Below are positions 34,512 to 45,957 of a DNA stretch of 64,000 nt, one piece after another (within the stretch, counting starts at the first letter, position 1; each line of letters begins with the position of its first letter). Origin of the DNA: Entamoeba invadens IP1 (taxonomy: Eukaryota; Evosea; Mastigamoebida; Endamoebidae); the NCBI RefSeq assembly GCF_000330505.1, contig NW_004440356.1, positions 65,873-129,872 on the forward strand, read 5' to 3'. A model generated the notes under the pieces. That model did no database searches. It was not told the origin of the DNA and saw only the letters and a program-made list of their open reading frames with translations. Both the position numbers and the translations under genes were made by a program.

Positions 34512-37500
34512 AAGTAAGGCGAAAAAGTCGCACCTAGAGAAAAAGTCGCACCACATTCTTTATTATTCTTTTCTGATTTTAAATTGAATATAATTGCATC
34601 GGCAAAACTTGACCTTGTATTATTCATAATTATTGATAAAAAGAATATTCTTATTATATTATTGGTTAAAGAATTGAGTTTCACTACTATTTTAATATTA
34701 TATAAATACAAAAAAATATTTAATAAGTAATTCTTTTCGATCATCTTTTAATATTTAATTAAATAATTTAATACGATTTAATACATTCTTACTTTAGAAA
34801 GTTTGTTTTCAAATCAAATAGAAATTAATGATAAAAATCTAATAAATTAATTATATTTTAAATTAAAATATTAAACATTAAAACAAATTGTCTTTATTTA
34901 AAATATTATAAAAACTGCAAAATAAATTAAAAAAGTAAAGCAAATTAAATTGATCAGTTAAACAACGATTGATTTTTCTTCACAACTTGGGTCTTCACTT
35001 GAGGAATACGAGTCTGAATCATGGCAGTGAATGACTCTTTTTCTACCCGGAAAATAATTTCTTGTTACCTTTGCGACTCTTCCGAGTTCTTTCATGAGTA
35101 AAACAGCTCGCTCTGGAAAAAACCTCACTCTGATTGAAGTTTTCCCGTTTTTTTGATACCTGCACGTTGTAAAAGCCGAACCTCTTAAAGGAAGCAATAA
35201 TGTTGACACCCGCCGTAGCTTTGTCCCATGTAGAGAAAATCGATACAATTTGATTTGAAAGTGAAGATTTGGCAAAATCTCGAAGTTCTGCTTTGGATAG
35301 TTGCCCCATATAAAGATTATATGGGGCATTATATAACTCTTCTTCTTCCCTCGTGCTTCAGATATTTTTGTAATTCCCAAAGTTTCAAGAACTTTTCCAA
35401 TTGAATCCACTGTTATCATTTCATCTTCACCTTTTCTGTTTTCAAATGGAATCTGTATTAGTTTCTATTACTAAATATAACAATATATCATTTATTAAAG
35501 TTGTAATTTAATTTATTACTTAAAATAATACAATTTATTATTTAACCACAATGTTGAATTATTTATAATTATAATATGATTAATATATAATACATTTTAT
35601 TAATTATATTTACTAAATCATACCTCTTTATATATAAAACTTATTGTATACCAAAAACAGAAACATCGAGGGGTTGCGTTAAACGTGAAGAATGTGCACA
35701 CAGTTTGAGTACTGCTATTTTATTTTCTTTGAAGATTGTAAGTACTTCTTTTGTAATGTGTGCTTTAAGCCCATCCATAACAATTACTGCCCATTCATTT
35801 TTCATTTTTATTTTCATTCTTCGTACTTCCAATTCTGGTAATAATAATTTTTTGACCCAATAAATGAAAATTGTGTTCGTCATAAAAGTGTTCTTTTGAT
35901 ATATAATATCAAATTGGTCAAATAACATAGATTCTTTAATTTCGTTATCTATTGTGTGTCTTGAAACTATGATTAGTGGCTTCAATTTTGTGTTGTTACC
36001 CCAAATACCCCAAACGAGAGTAACCCTTCTTACATTTCTATCAACAGAATAAAATTCCTTGTGAGGAATTGTCAAGTCACAATAGACTTTCTTTTTCAGA
36101 GCATCAACAAATAGAATAAATCCACTCTCATCAACATTAAGAAGAAGAGAAGGATCAACTCCAGCTATTTTCAAGACTTTTCCAACATACTATAGTTCAG
36201 AGTTTAATAATGTTTTTGCGTTATCAATGTATCTTTCGAGTTCCGCGGCATCCAATTCAGCACGTTTCTTTCCCATTGGTTTGATTACTGTGGGTTTAAT
36301 AATGGTATTGTGACTTAACCAGTCCATTGTCGATTTTTTATTAAAAGTCTTCCCAGACACCTTTTCAATTAAATTATTGACATCAGAAGAAAAAAGTGGC
36401 CTTTCAGTATTTTGTCTTTTTTTAATAATATCAACAATTTCATTTTTTGTTTTATATTTAGTAGACATGGTCTACCCCAAATTACATCTGCATCATCCGG
36501 CTTTTTAATAAGACCTTTGCATGTATTATAATTTTTCTTGAGAATTCTTGATATTGAAGCAATTGTAAATTTACTTTTTAGAAATATAACCTGCTCTCTG
36601 AGATCTTTCAAAGCAAGCAATTCAGTCTCATGTTGGCGACAAAACATATCAATTTCACAGTCTTTCGCAGTAAATGCGTTATCATAACAAATCGAGGTCG
36701 CCTTTTTAGACCTCTTTAATTCCTTTTCCATTGTGTTATTAATTAGATTAAACTCTTTAGAAATGGTTATAATTTATATAACAAAGAGGTTTAATTGAAA
36801 TAGGGTAATTTTATATAAAATATAAATAAATATTCTAATAATTGTAATTGTTGTGAGCAAGTAAATAAACTGTTATTTATTTATTATTAACATTCATGTT
36901 TTTAATTCGTTGTAATTTTAATATGACAGTTGTATTAAAATATTAATACAAGTTACAATTAAACAATATAATTATGTCATTATGGTTATGAAATGATGAT
37001 AAAGGTTAAATGAACTGTATTTTCTCAATCTTATAATAAATTCATCAATTGTTTTTTTGATAAATAAATTTGTTTAATAATATAGACATGATATTATAAA
37101 ATTATAATACAATAATTTATAATCAACATCGTTTAATTAAAGTTTTTTGTTTATTTTTTAAATTATGATCTTGTTTATAAATTGTGTGTATCTCCAATGC
37201 ATTTCATTTTAGAAGAGAAAAACGAGTGGCCAAATTGTTTAAAATATCTGTTAATATCTAAGTAATATCGTATATATCGAATTAAACGTGGATTTGTGTT
37301 CTAAACATTTCAACAAAAATACAGAAATGTTTTGATTTAAAACAATGGATGATTAATTTTGTTTCAAATTTTTGAATTCAATAAACACAAATTGTATCGA
37401 TAATGTCATGCATTAAAGTTTTATCGTTATTTATTGTGGTGTATTAGAGTTACAATTATAAATTAGTAAATTCAAACATAAACATTTGTATGAAAATTTA

Positions 37501-37939
37501 CATATTTTGATCTTTTTTTGAGAATGAAACTAAACCTTTAGGATTTGTCTTTTATTAAATATAGAAAAAACAAATGCTATTAATATAATATATTGTTGTT
37601 ATAAAATAATATAGTTTAAACTTAAAAAAATAAATCATTGTTAATAGTTTTTTAAATTTTCATAAAAAGATGGCATAGTAAAATATTAGTGTTTTTAGTT
37701 TAATATTTCGGGTTTATTTAAAATGATTTAAGGCTTAAATTGCCGAATAAAAATTTACATTTTTTAATAATTCAAGAAAAAGTACAACCATTTTAACAAA
37801 AAGATAAGAAAACAATAAAATTATTTTTTCCAAAAAAACAATCCAATAAAAATGATAAAATTTGGAATATAGAAAAAAAAAGAAGTCTTTGGATTAGTGG
37901 TGCAACTTTTTCTCCAAGTGCGACTTTTTCGCCTTACTT
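34512..37939. mobile_element. pogo-like element, 3.4 kb, complete ends
   Basis: The inverted termini start AAGTAAGGCGAAAAAGTCGC and match for about 45 bp with four mismatches. Each holds the string AAAAAGT(C/T)GCAC twice, giving a repeated binding-site-like layout. TA flanks both ends (34510-34511 and 37940-37941). The element carries a broken pogo-like transposase on the minus strand, so it is an inactive autonomous copy. It lies directly upstream of the Ulp1-like fragment, into whose source it may have inserted. Confidence 0.85.
34958..36731 (-). pseudogene. pogo-like (DDE_1) transposase, broken
   Basis: From ATG at 36731 the N-terminus holds a helix-turn-helix region, then a frame change near 36470 after a GRP motif leads into a CENP-B-like DNA-binding segment (NEIVDIIKKRQ, SSDVNNLIEKVSG). 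A TAG at 36190-36192 is the only break before the catalytic domain, which reads LLLNVDESGF, AVIVMDGLKAHI and RLTQPLDVSVF, with three carboxylates in order. After a stop at 35641, C-terminal blocks with AELRDFAKSSL and AGVNIIASFKRFGFYNVQ (the pogo-type tail) lie at 35309-34958 in two frames. The interval 35420-35640 is A+T-rich and could be an intron or an insertion. Confidence 0.85.
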
Positions 37940-37941
37940 TA

Positions 37942-38162
37942 TAATAAATATTTAAATATAGTCACCCGCTAAAAGGTATAAATTTCCAACAAATGGTCTT
38001 AAGAAACACTTTCAAAGTTATTAAAATTATGAATTCAGATTGTGTTTCGTTTTGACATATATTTCTTTATATTGCAAACATTTCAAAATGAACTAAAATT
38101 TTAACCCGACTAATTTCACCACCACCTCTATAAATAAAAATATCTATTTAAAAACAAATAAT
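37942..38162. other. spacer between pogo-like element and a MITE
   Basis: No gene recognised. On the minus strand it is the original flank of the Ulp1-like fragment, but I could not extend that protein into it. Confidence 0.35.
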
Positions 38163-38164
38163 TA

Positions 38165-38319
38165 CAGTAAAACCTCCCAAGAGCGGGAGGGCGTGGGAAT
38201 TTTGTTCTCTCAAGAGCGGNNNNNNNNNNNNNNNNNNNNNNNNNNNNNNNNNNNNNNNNNNNNNNNNNNNNNNNNNNNNNNNNNNNNNNNNNNNNNNNNN
38301 NNNNNNNNNNNNNNNNNNN
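38165..38319. mobile_element. second copy of the 182-bp MITE, cut by an assembly gap
   Basis: Starts CAGTAAAACCTCCCAAGAGC after TA and continues GGGAGGGCGTGG..TTTTGTTCTCTC, matching the right half of the 19177-19358 copy in inverted orientation with a few changes. The rest falls in 100 N. Confidence 0.8.
38220..38319. other. assembly gap (100 N)
   Basis: Exactly 100 N, size probably unknown. It begins inside the second MITE copy, a plausible cause of assembly failure. Confidence 0.95.
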
Positions 38320-39689
38320 TGACGAATTAATTAGTCGGTCTTTTAAAATTTTACTTAATTTTAAGATATTGTCAAAAATATATTGAAGGTGAACTGAAAA
38401 TCTATTTTTAATGGAAAATGTAGTACATGTGCATTTATTTAAACAATACCAAAAAACAAAAAGACCAAACCTGCAACTGTGATGGTTTTTGATAATTCAA
38501 CCAATTTTTGGATGTATCATATTTATTGTGTTGCTCGTTGAAAACAACACCTCTTTTGTTTAATTAACTCCTTATGTTTCTCGTTTCCTTCAAGTTCTTG
38601 ATTTATGGATATTTGGTAGGATTAAAAAAGAATGTCTTCTTTAAAAGCGAACGACAGTTTTGTAAATTATTTTTTTTTCAAGAAGAAGTCGAGAATGAAA
38701 ACTTGGATGGTAATTTGTTTTGGAAAGATAAATAACCAGGTTTTACAATATTGAACTCAGAAAAAGGCATTTTAGGACCAAAAGATAATAAGTAAAAAAG
38801 AAACCACTGTTTTAAGATTGGAAATGTCTTTTAAACCAATTAAAATGACAAAAATTGATTCAATGTGATATCATTTATTTATTTTTTTTTTCAATGTTGT
38901 TTGTGTTATTTTTAATGTTTTTATAATTATAGTATAAAATGATAAATTTTAGTTTCTTTAGACCATTTGTCGTGTTTTCATTGCTTTTAACAGGTGACAA
39001 TATTTGTTTTCAATTGTTTAAACACACGATAAAAACTTTATAAACTTTGAATAAAAAGTTTTACGTCGATACTCCAGATAAACAAATTATACTGATAGTT
39101 GATATCTTTAGTTCATTAAATTTGTCCATCAACAAAAGTATACCAACATAGCCTGTTTTGCAATTTGAACACATGTTTGTTTTGTTTTTATTAGTAAACT
39201 TGACATCAATTCGTTAAATGAAAAAAAATGTTGACATTACAACAGAACAACTGTCTTAATATTGTGAACTTATAATAGTAATTAAATTTCTACAACCAAT
39301 TGAACAATAACCAAAAATGCTTATTTAGTTTTAAAATTTTAAGGATTCTTTAAAATTAAACATAATTTAATTAACTGTGGTTTTTACACAAATTTGTTTT
39401 ATAACTGCAAATATTTACAAAATACAAATTATTAACTACAATCAAAAGAAAAAGTGGGATGCTATATAAATTTAAATTTATTTGGGTGTTTTTCATTTTA
39501 TTAATTATTTAATACTTATCACTACAGTTTGAAGAATTAGCAACCTAACGTGAATGAGCCATTTTATGGTTTTTTATATAGTTTCATTTGAAATTTGTTT
39601 TTTATTTTAAAAATAAATAAATTCTTATTTATTTATTCTTAAATAAAGAATAAACAAAAAATGTTTGAATAACAAAAACTATAAAAAAA
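38320..39689. other. A+T-rich non-coding DNA
   Basis: No credible gene, RNA or terminal repeat found. Confidence 0.5.
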
Positions 39690-41100
39690 ACAAAATGTCA
39701 AAAAATGACAGAAAAAAGAAAGGCTTTAAGTTTTCCAGAAATCAAAATGAACGCTTTATCTTCGTGTATAAACACTCCTATGGAAAGAGGAAAGGTCAAA
39801 AAACTACTCGAAACAATAAAAAATAAGAATCATTAAAACAATCTTTATTGGAGTCTTTGACAATGACAGAGCAAATCAAATTACTTTTAAATAATACTTA
39901 TTTTCTCTAACAATTATGAGTAAACTATTGGCATCACTCCTCAAACATTTTCCGATCATTTAAAGAAACATAAAACTGTTGATCCAGATTGGCATTTTCG
40001 TAAAATATCAAAAAGAATGAATAAATTTATTTAAAAACTTGTATTATTGTGTTCAAAAATAGGTTAACGAATTTGCTTATAATAAACACGGGTGAAAAAA
40101 TTGATCCTTTCTTCAAAATATCACACAATGATTTAAGAGGACACATGGAACATTTTCACGATTGCGTGAAAATAAAAGCAGTGCTAGATGAATTTAAAAA
40201 AATCAGCTTGATTTCATCCATATTTACGACAATTACAAAGCATTGAAGTTGTTCAATGGAATACTAGCAGCACTTTTTTGGTGTAGATTAAGTTGGTTTT
40301 TCTGATTGGATGGATAACACAACACATTTGATTATGTTACCAAAGAGAAGTATGAAAAACTCAAGGATTCGGAAGAAGTTAAACTTGGAGTGTCTCATTC
40401 ATGCAAACGTAGCAAGTGTATAGCTTGTGTTTCTCTTGATGGTGCTTTTTGTTACTCCAGTAATTGAAGTTCCAAACAAGAATATTATTCTGATCTTGAA
40501 GCGGACATTCCTGGTTGGTCATTTTATTATACCAAAACGGGGTTCGTCAGTGGAACAATTTTAAATTGTGGTTAGTTAACCATTTCATATTACATATAAA
40601 AAGGACAAAAAGATTGTTGAATTTTGAAAACGAAACGGCTGTTGTTGCAATTGACAATTTCACGGGTCATATTAGTAGTGAAATGACCTAGTTTGTATAT
40701 CAACCCAATGTTGTTTTTCATCACTTCATTCCTCATTCTATCCATCTTGTCCAGTCCTCAGATTTATGTTTTTGTGGGTTGCCAAGCAAGCCGTTAATAC
40801 AAAAGGTTCAATAATAATTGAAGAAAGGTCACTGCCCCCAATCCCAACTAGCACAATTGAACAAGAAGATGAGTTTTAGAAATGTTTGAGTGATTGGATC
40901 TGAAAGTTGAGTGAAAAAGATGGAAGACTATGCAATTCATTGAGAACTTCTAACAAATTAAGAGAACCAACTGGTATGCCAATAACATATCACGCAAAGA
41001 AAATGTTGGAAGTTATGGAATCAATGAGACCAAGAAGATAATAGTAGCTTTGTTCAATAGGTCTGGTGTTGTTGGTGTTAATTTGGGTTGAGTGAAGCGA
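39690..41100 (+). pseudogene. DDE_1/pogo-like transposase, highly decayed
   Basis: Fragments in all three frames follow one another in the expected order. A basic Lys/Arg-rich start is followed by an HTH-like part around TPQTFSDHLKKHKTVDPDWH and a middle part GVSHSCKRSKCIACVSLDGAFCY. Then come TAVVAIDNFTGHISSEM, with the second Asp, and VFHHFIPHSIHLVQSSDLCLFG, which matches the usual HF.P.HS.H..QPLDL..FG motif with QPLD eroded to QSSD. The tail contains a KMLEVMESMRPRR segment. Many stops and shifts show this is the oldest of the three pogo-like remnants. It differs from the copies at 1 and 34960. Confidence 0.7.
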
Positions 41101-41699
41101 ATGTTTGTTTCGTAAAAAGGAAGCAAGTTGTATACTCCAAGAAGTTTGATTAATAACAAATTTTATTTTAATAAATTAAATTATTATTTTATCGTTATTT
41201 AACAATTTCTAATATTTTATAATATCAATAATTACAATTAATAGTTTTATTTTGTATAATATAAATATTATATTTATTAACTATTTATTTCTATACTATA
41301 CATTTTAATATTTTATAGTTTTGTTGTTAACTATCGTTTTAAGTAGAATAACGACCGCGGCAAAAAGTCACCATCTGTAAAGAAAAGGTTTTGGAGATCG
41401 AAAAAACAAACATAACTATGAATTTTACTAAAACTACTTTATTTTTGGCATAAAAACAAATAAATTTTACCCCTTTTCATTTTAAAATGCATTTTTGGGA
41501 CAAGATCCAAATTTTTCCCTGTTCCGTGATAGACCCTGATGCAATCCAATTCTGTGACACAAAAAAAATGATAAGAAAAACACAATTTATTTCTGAAAAC
41601 AACCCAATAAATAGTTTGTCTCGTTGATGACTTTTTGGAGCTCTTCCATTTGGGCCATGATCTACAAAGTCGGTATGTTCGCCATAAGTTGTTAATTGT
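41101..41699. other. intergenic DNA
   Basis: A+T-rich, then from about 41460 a less A+T-rich stretch that is the 3' flank of the gene at 41700. Its minus-strand frame (41477-41785) overlaps that gene in another phase and has no recognisable domain. Confidence 0.4.
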
Positions 41700-42434
41700 T
41701 TAAAGAAAACAAACGTTGTTTTTGGAATTATCGTCGGTGTACACATAAAGTGCTTTTTGACAGGTAAGATACGCCACCTTTGCAATTTGCAATGTTTTCA
41801 TGTAACTTTCCTTCAACTCTGCTTGTATTTGTTCAGTGTTTTGAACTGAATCCAAGTCGTCGACATGACTTGATGCAGAGATTTCCTGGACAACATCACC
41901 ATCATAGTCCCAAGGTGGTACGTCGTTGTTGATTTTAACAGCGCCCTTGTCGTCTGAAAGTGTGAAAAAGTCTTTGTTGTTGAACTGTTCATTAAGAGTT
42001 TTAACCCATTGTTCTTGTGGAGCTCTGAATTGCTCCAAATTTTGAAAGAAGTACCAATGGTCCACCACAAAGGACAACACATCTCTATTAATTGTGAAAA
42101 AGTCTTGTTTCCCCATCTTTCTCTTGAGCGAGAACATGATAACTCGAGCAATGAAAAGCCATTGAAATGGTTGTGGTTGTTGAAGTAGCATCTGTTGCTT
42201 GTCACACAACGGACAAAAACAGAGGCGAAGACACATTGATGGTTGTCCCATCTGTTGGTTTATTTGTTGATTCACTTGTTGTCCAATTTGTGGGTTCGCC
42301 TGTTGCGGAATTTGTTGTTGGTACTGTTGTGGTTGTTGTCCCTGTGTAAAAGTCTGGGTACCGGGAGTTGTTTGGTAGTTTCCATAAAACTCATACTCGG
42401 GCTGTGGTGGAGGTGGTGGTACAGAACCGTTCAT
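41700..42434 (-). CDS. Q-rich hypothetical protein, 244 aa
   Basis: The N-terminus is proline-rich (VPPPPPQPEYEF) and followed by a Gln/Pro/Thr tract to about residue 66. A hydrophobic stretch (LFIARVIMF) then precedes an ordinary globular-looking part with several aromatic residues (VVDHWYFFQNL) and an acidic C-terminal third. Poly-Pro runs suit binding of SH3, WW or profilin-type partners (general knowledge). I do not recognise a family. The frame is intact over its length and composition is coding-like, so I treat it as a real gene. The segment CLRLCFCPLCDK, unusually Cys-rich between the Q tract and the globular part, might reflect a local frame error. Confidence 0.55.
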   Translation of the reverse strand: MNGSVPPPPPQPEYEFYGNYQTTPGTQTFTQGQQPQQYQQQIPQQANPQIGQQVNQQINQQMGQPSMCLRLCFCPLCDKQQMLLQQPQPFQWLFIARVIMFSLKRKMGKQDFFTINRDVLSFVVDHWYFFQNLEQFRAPQEQWVKTLNEQFNNKDFFTLSDDKGAVKINNDVPPWDYDGDVVQEISASSHVDDLDSVQNTEQIQAELKESYMKTLQIAKVAYLTCQKALYVYTDDNSKNNVCFL

Positions 42435-42704
42435 TTTTACTATAGTTTTTAAAGATTTTATTTAGTTCTTTTCGCTCTTTTTTTTCGTCTTTTCATATTT
42501 ATGTTTTTCCCAGAATTAACGTTATTATTACTACTATTTTTTCGGGTTTTTTTTGTATTTTTATTTTGAAAATGACAAAATCGTCGGCAAAAGTGATGAA
42601 AACTACATAAGTTTTTTGTTAATTTGCAAATTATTGTATAGTACAATAAACAATAATTAAACTATACCCCTCCTTATGCCGCAAAACCATCCAAACAGAT
42701 AAAT
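42435..42704. other. divergent promoter region
   Basis: 270 bp between the minus-strand Q-rich gene and the plus-strand frame at 42705. No clear core promoter motif identified. Confidence 0.35.
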
Positions 42705-43244
42705 GTGTACCAAATACAAGTACAGGGCGCAATTGAAAAATATTTTTTGCAGTTTAGCAAAGAAATTGGGTTTGTTCAAAGTTCGTTTAAAAAGCGTCCA
42801 GAACACAGAGAATCTAAAGATAAAAAGGAGAAACCTGAAAAATTCGAAAAGAAGTGGTCTGGCATGTGGGATGACTCGAGTGATATGTTACTTTGTACTG
42901 AAGAACTTGAAGATAAAGATCATAAACATTTGAAAAACAACAGTTTGCTTCAATACTTTTGGAGAGCAAAAAAGAAATGAAGTCTTCAAAAGAAAAAACA
43001 GTATGCCAAAAATACAAATAGAATCAAAACAGCCAACATCTTTTGGGTTCAAAAAAGTGTATTCAATCACTCGACCGGAGTCAGTGCAAAGAAGTGGAAC
43101 TATCAGTGTCACGAGTCTAGCGTGTTCAGAGGGAAAAGAAATTACGAAGCCATTGAAGTAAAGTCTCTTCGAAAGAAAGATTTTATATTTAAAGCTCTTT
43201 TAAATCGAGGCAAAAAACAAAGGCCAACAACTGAATTGAAATAG
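42705..43244 (+). pseudogene. unrecognised basic protein frame interrupted by one TGA
   Basis: A frame from ATG at 42705 runs 91 codons to TGA at 42978-42980. The same frame then continues open for another 87 codons to TAG at 43242-43244, with no change of style. The product is Lys-rich and aromatic (IEKYFLQFSKEIGFVQSSF near the start, KKWNYQCHESSVFRGKRNY after the stop). A single nonsense change in an otherwise open frame suggests a recent pseudogene, a sequencing error or readthrough. I do not recognise the family; a transposon-derived protein is possible. Confidence 0.45.
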
Positions 43245-43820
43245 ATCAAATTCTTAAGACAAACTCCATTGAGAAGAAAGGAGAGAAGTTTTTGGTTAAC
43301 GCGAAGTAATTTAACAAGTTAATGTCAATAGATCAAGAATACTACCTGTTGAATACTCTATTTTGTAAATACTATTTATTGTGTCTATTCTATTTTAAGT
43401 TTGGTTCATGCTATAATGTTTTAATTAATTAACTATACTTTATACCAGAACAGTGAATTGACACATTTACATTCATCTACCAACCTAACCACTAAACCAA
43501 TTTTTAATAATTATTTATAATTCATTTTACTACTTTCCTTTTCTACTAATTCCCTTATATATAATAGCAAAATTGGTATTTATTTACAGTTACTATTTTT
43601 ATTGGTTTTACTATATTTATAATATTAAAAAATAAGTGGTCAAATCCCGAAATATTAGAAGAGAATTTGAATACACTTTCAACAGTAAGTGTTAAAAGTA
43701 AATTATTTTTTTTTAACTTGTTTAATTTTTATTATTATTATTTATATATAATACATTTACTATTATAATTACTAAAAAAAATAAACTGTAAAAATGGTAT
43801 TTTAATGATTAATTAATACT
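43245..43820. other. intergenic DNA
   Basis: A+T-rich, no gene. Ends at the target duplication of the Mutator-like element. Confidence 0.4.
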
Positions 43821-43830
43821 AATTTATATA

Positions 43831-44268
43831 GGGACCTACATTGACCACCACCACCACCTCTTAAAATAGATTTATTTTTTCTATTTCGAATCATATTCAA
43901 ATTAAAATTATAGTAAATAGGAAACTGGGATAATATTAGGTCTGGTTCCCGAATTCAAAAAATGCCGAAAATTCACCTCGAGTTAGTGGAAACCGAGAAA
44001 GACGGAGCATTGAAAAGAAGGCTCATAAAGACGCACTCAAACAGTCTGTTTGTGCACCGTTTCACCCACTTTCCAAGTCCTCCCTTGGCGCGGATCCCCC
44101 CCTGACCCCCCCGCAAGCGGGGGGGAACCACATCCGCGTCCACACAGTACGGACAAGGAAAGTGGGTGACATGGGGACGCACAAACAGTAACTGAAAAAT
44201 GGACTTCCTCAAAAAACACTCGCGGCAAATATTTTTTTTTGGTAAAGGTGGTGGTCAATGTAGGTCCC
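43831..44268. mobile_element. Mutator-like MITE, 438 bp, GC-rich core
   Basis: The termini are perfect 22-bp inverted repeats starting GGGACCTACATTGACCACCA. The flanks are an identical 10-mer AATTTATATA (43821-43830 and 44269-44278), a Mutator-type duplication. The interior is GC-rich for this genome and folds back on itself: GTTTCACCCACTTTCC is matched by GGAAAGTGGGTGAC, and the centre is CCCCCCGCAAGCGGGGGG. There is no transposase. The right duplication is TATA-like and lies 56 bp before the ATG at 44325, so the element sits in the promoter of the next gene. Confidence 0.9.
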
Positions 44269-44310
44269 AATTTATATAAGGAAAAAATCTCTTCTCCCAA
44301 AAAATGAACT
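44269..44310 (+). promoter_or_regulatory. TATA-like and GAAC motifs of the coiled-coil gene
   Basis: AATTTATATAAGG (from 44269) is TATA-like, and AATGAACT (44303-44310) is an exact match to the Entamoeba GAAC core element. They lie about 50 and 20 bp before the ATG at 44325. Confidence 0.55.
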
Positions 44311-44324
44311 TTTATTAACGAAAG

Positions 44325-44895
44325 ATGTCTCAAACAACAAACGAAACAATGTACACACAATTATCCATATATAACGTACTTGACCGATTAAGTGGTGGGT
44401 CATGGAAGCTTTCAAATGAACAAAAGAAAGAACTTCAAAAAATTAAAAATGAAAAGAAACCAAGAACCAACATTGCTCAAGAGATTCACAGTAGTGAAAT
44501 ATTGGTTTTTAATCTTATAAATGACAAAATAGATAGTCTTGAAGAACAAATTAAAGACTTGAAAAATCAGAACGAAACTCTGCAGAATGAAAAGGAGGAA
44601 GTTGTGAAGAAAAATGAAGAGATGCAAAAGGATATCAACAGATACATATATATGGATGAATTGATGGACGACCTAGAAAAAGGTTACCAAAATGATACCA
44701 CACAACTAACTGACACTATGAACAAAACTTACTGAAGAAAAAGAACATAACGCTAAAATTCTAGCTGAAGAAAAGGAATATCACGCCAAAGAAATCCGAT
44801 CCCGCTGTGACAAAAATGAAAAGAAGATCAAAATGTTGCAAAATCTCATCAACCAATTAAGAGGACCACATTCTCACAGCAAAGAGTTCAAATAA
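44325..44895 (+). pseudogene. coiled-coil protein with one frameshift
   Basis: The first frame gives 136 aa. Residues 60-110 form a strong coiled coil (EEQIKDLKNQNETLQNEKEE). The frame changes by one base near 44717, after which KLTEEKEHNAKILAEEKEY continues the same heptad pattern to a TAA at 44893-44895. Merged, it would be a protein of about 190 aa. The shift may be a real mutation or a sequencing error. The N-terminus (about 55 aa) is not coiled coil and contains ELQKIKNEKKPRTNIAQEI. No known family recognised. A Mutator-like MITE lies in its promoter. Confidence 0.55.
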
Positions 44896-45189
44896 TGAAT
44901 AATATGATTGATTGTGTGTAATTTAATAATTGATTAAATAATTGGGTTAATAATAGTTTGGCAAACTGCTGTTATAATTCTTAACTGTAAGTACAATATT
45001 ACTTTAGTTAAATATTTTAAATATTTCTTTTAATTCATACCACTTAAAATACAAACACATATGAACAATAATTTGGAATTATTATTTTATTTTGTTATCG
45101 AAACACTCAGTACTTTTCATTTTATATTATATAAATTATTATAAGTTTTTATTATTATTGAATATAACTCAACTCAAAAAGTGAATGAA
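44896..45189. other. intergenic DNA
   Basis: A+T-rich spacer between convergent genes. Nothing else seen. Confidence 0.4.
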
Positions 45190-45957
45190 TTAACAGCACG
45201 ACTTTTTTTGTACAACTTCGGCTTTTACCATGCTCACACGTTCGTCTTTTTCTTCTTGAGGTGGTTCTATAATTTTAAAAAAGTTGAGCATAATCTCAGC
45301 GAGTTTTGTAAACATTTTGTCAACATTTGTACCCTCCTTTGCTGAAGACTCCAAATATAACATGTCATTCTCTCGTGCAAAATTTTCTGCTGATTCTTGC
45401 TGAATTTGTCTTGCCATCGATAAGTCGCTCTTAGAGCCTATGAGCATCACACGACAATCAGGGCTCTCTTTTTTGATGAGTTCAAACCAATTCACTATGT
45501 TTTTAAAACTATCGACGTTTGTGATGTCATAAACGAGAAAGCACCCGTGACTCCCTTTGAAATACGTGGTTACAATTGCTTTAAATCTTTCCGACCCTGC
45601 TGTGTCCCACTACATGTGATATTTTATATTAAAAAGTGAGTAATAAAAAACGTCGTCAATGACTCCAGTTATTTTGATTCAATATTGTTATAATAAAATT
45701 TAATACCACAGTGTGTGACAAACCATTTGGAGCTTTATTTGCTTTTTATCTATTTCTATCGTCTTAAACTTGAAATCGACTCCGATCGTTGGGACATAAA
45801 CGGGGTTAAACGCATCATCTGTATATCGGCATAACAGTGAAGTCTTTCCCGTTCCGTAGTCTCCAATTAAAAGGACTTTAAAAATAAGTTCGTTGCTTTT
45901 TATGAGTGTTGTCGATGCTCGTTGTGCCGCCATTGTTGTAAAACAAAATGAAGACAC
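45190..45957 (-). CDS. Rab-family GTPase, atypical, two exons
   Basis: Exons 45957-45724 and 45609-45190 join to about 217 aa. The G1 loop is GDYGTGKTS, the switch I region PTIGVDFKFKTIEI is Rab-like, G3 is WDTAGSE, G4 is SKSD and G5 is SSAK. The C-terminus is KKSCC, a double-Cys prenylation motif. The effector-side sequence FKFKTIEID and the CC tail mark it as a Rab acting in vesicle traffic. Two features are unusual: the catalytic Gln of DTAGQE is Ser, which normally lowers intrinsic GTP hydrolysis, and G4 reads SKSD instead of NKSD. Entamoeba has many divergent RabX proteins, and this fits them. A second in-frame ATG eight codons downstream could be the start. Confidence 0.85.
45610..45723 (-). 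other. intron of the Rab-like gene
   Basis: 114 bp, phase 0, donor GTTTGTC, acceptor TGTAG. It sits exactly between LQM and WDTAG. Confidence 0.85.

Noticed and set aside
34505..34744. 79-aa minus-strand ORF ending CGATFSLGATFS as a protein
   Set aside because: The repeated GATFS comes from the duplicated GTCGCAC strings in the pogo-like terminus; not a gene.
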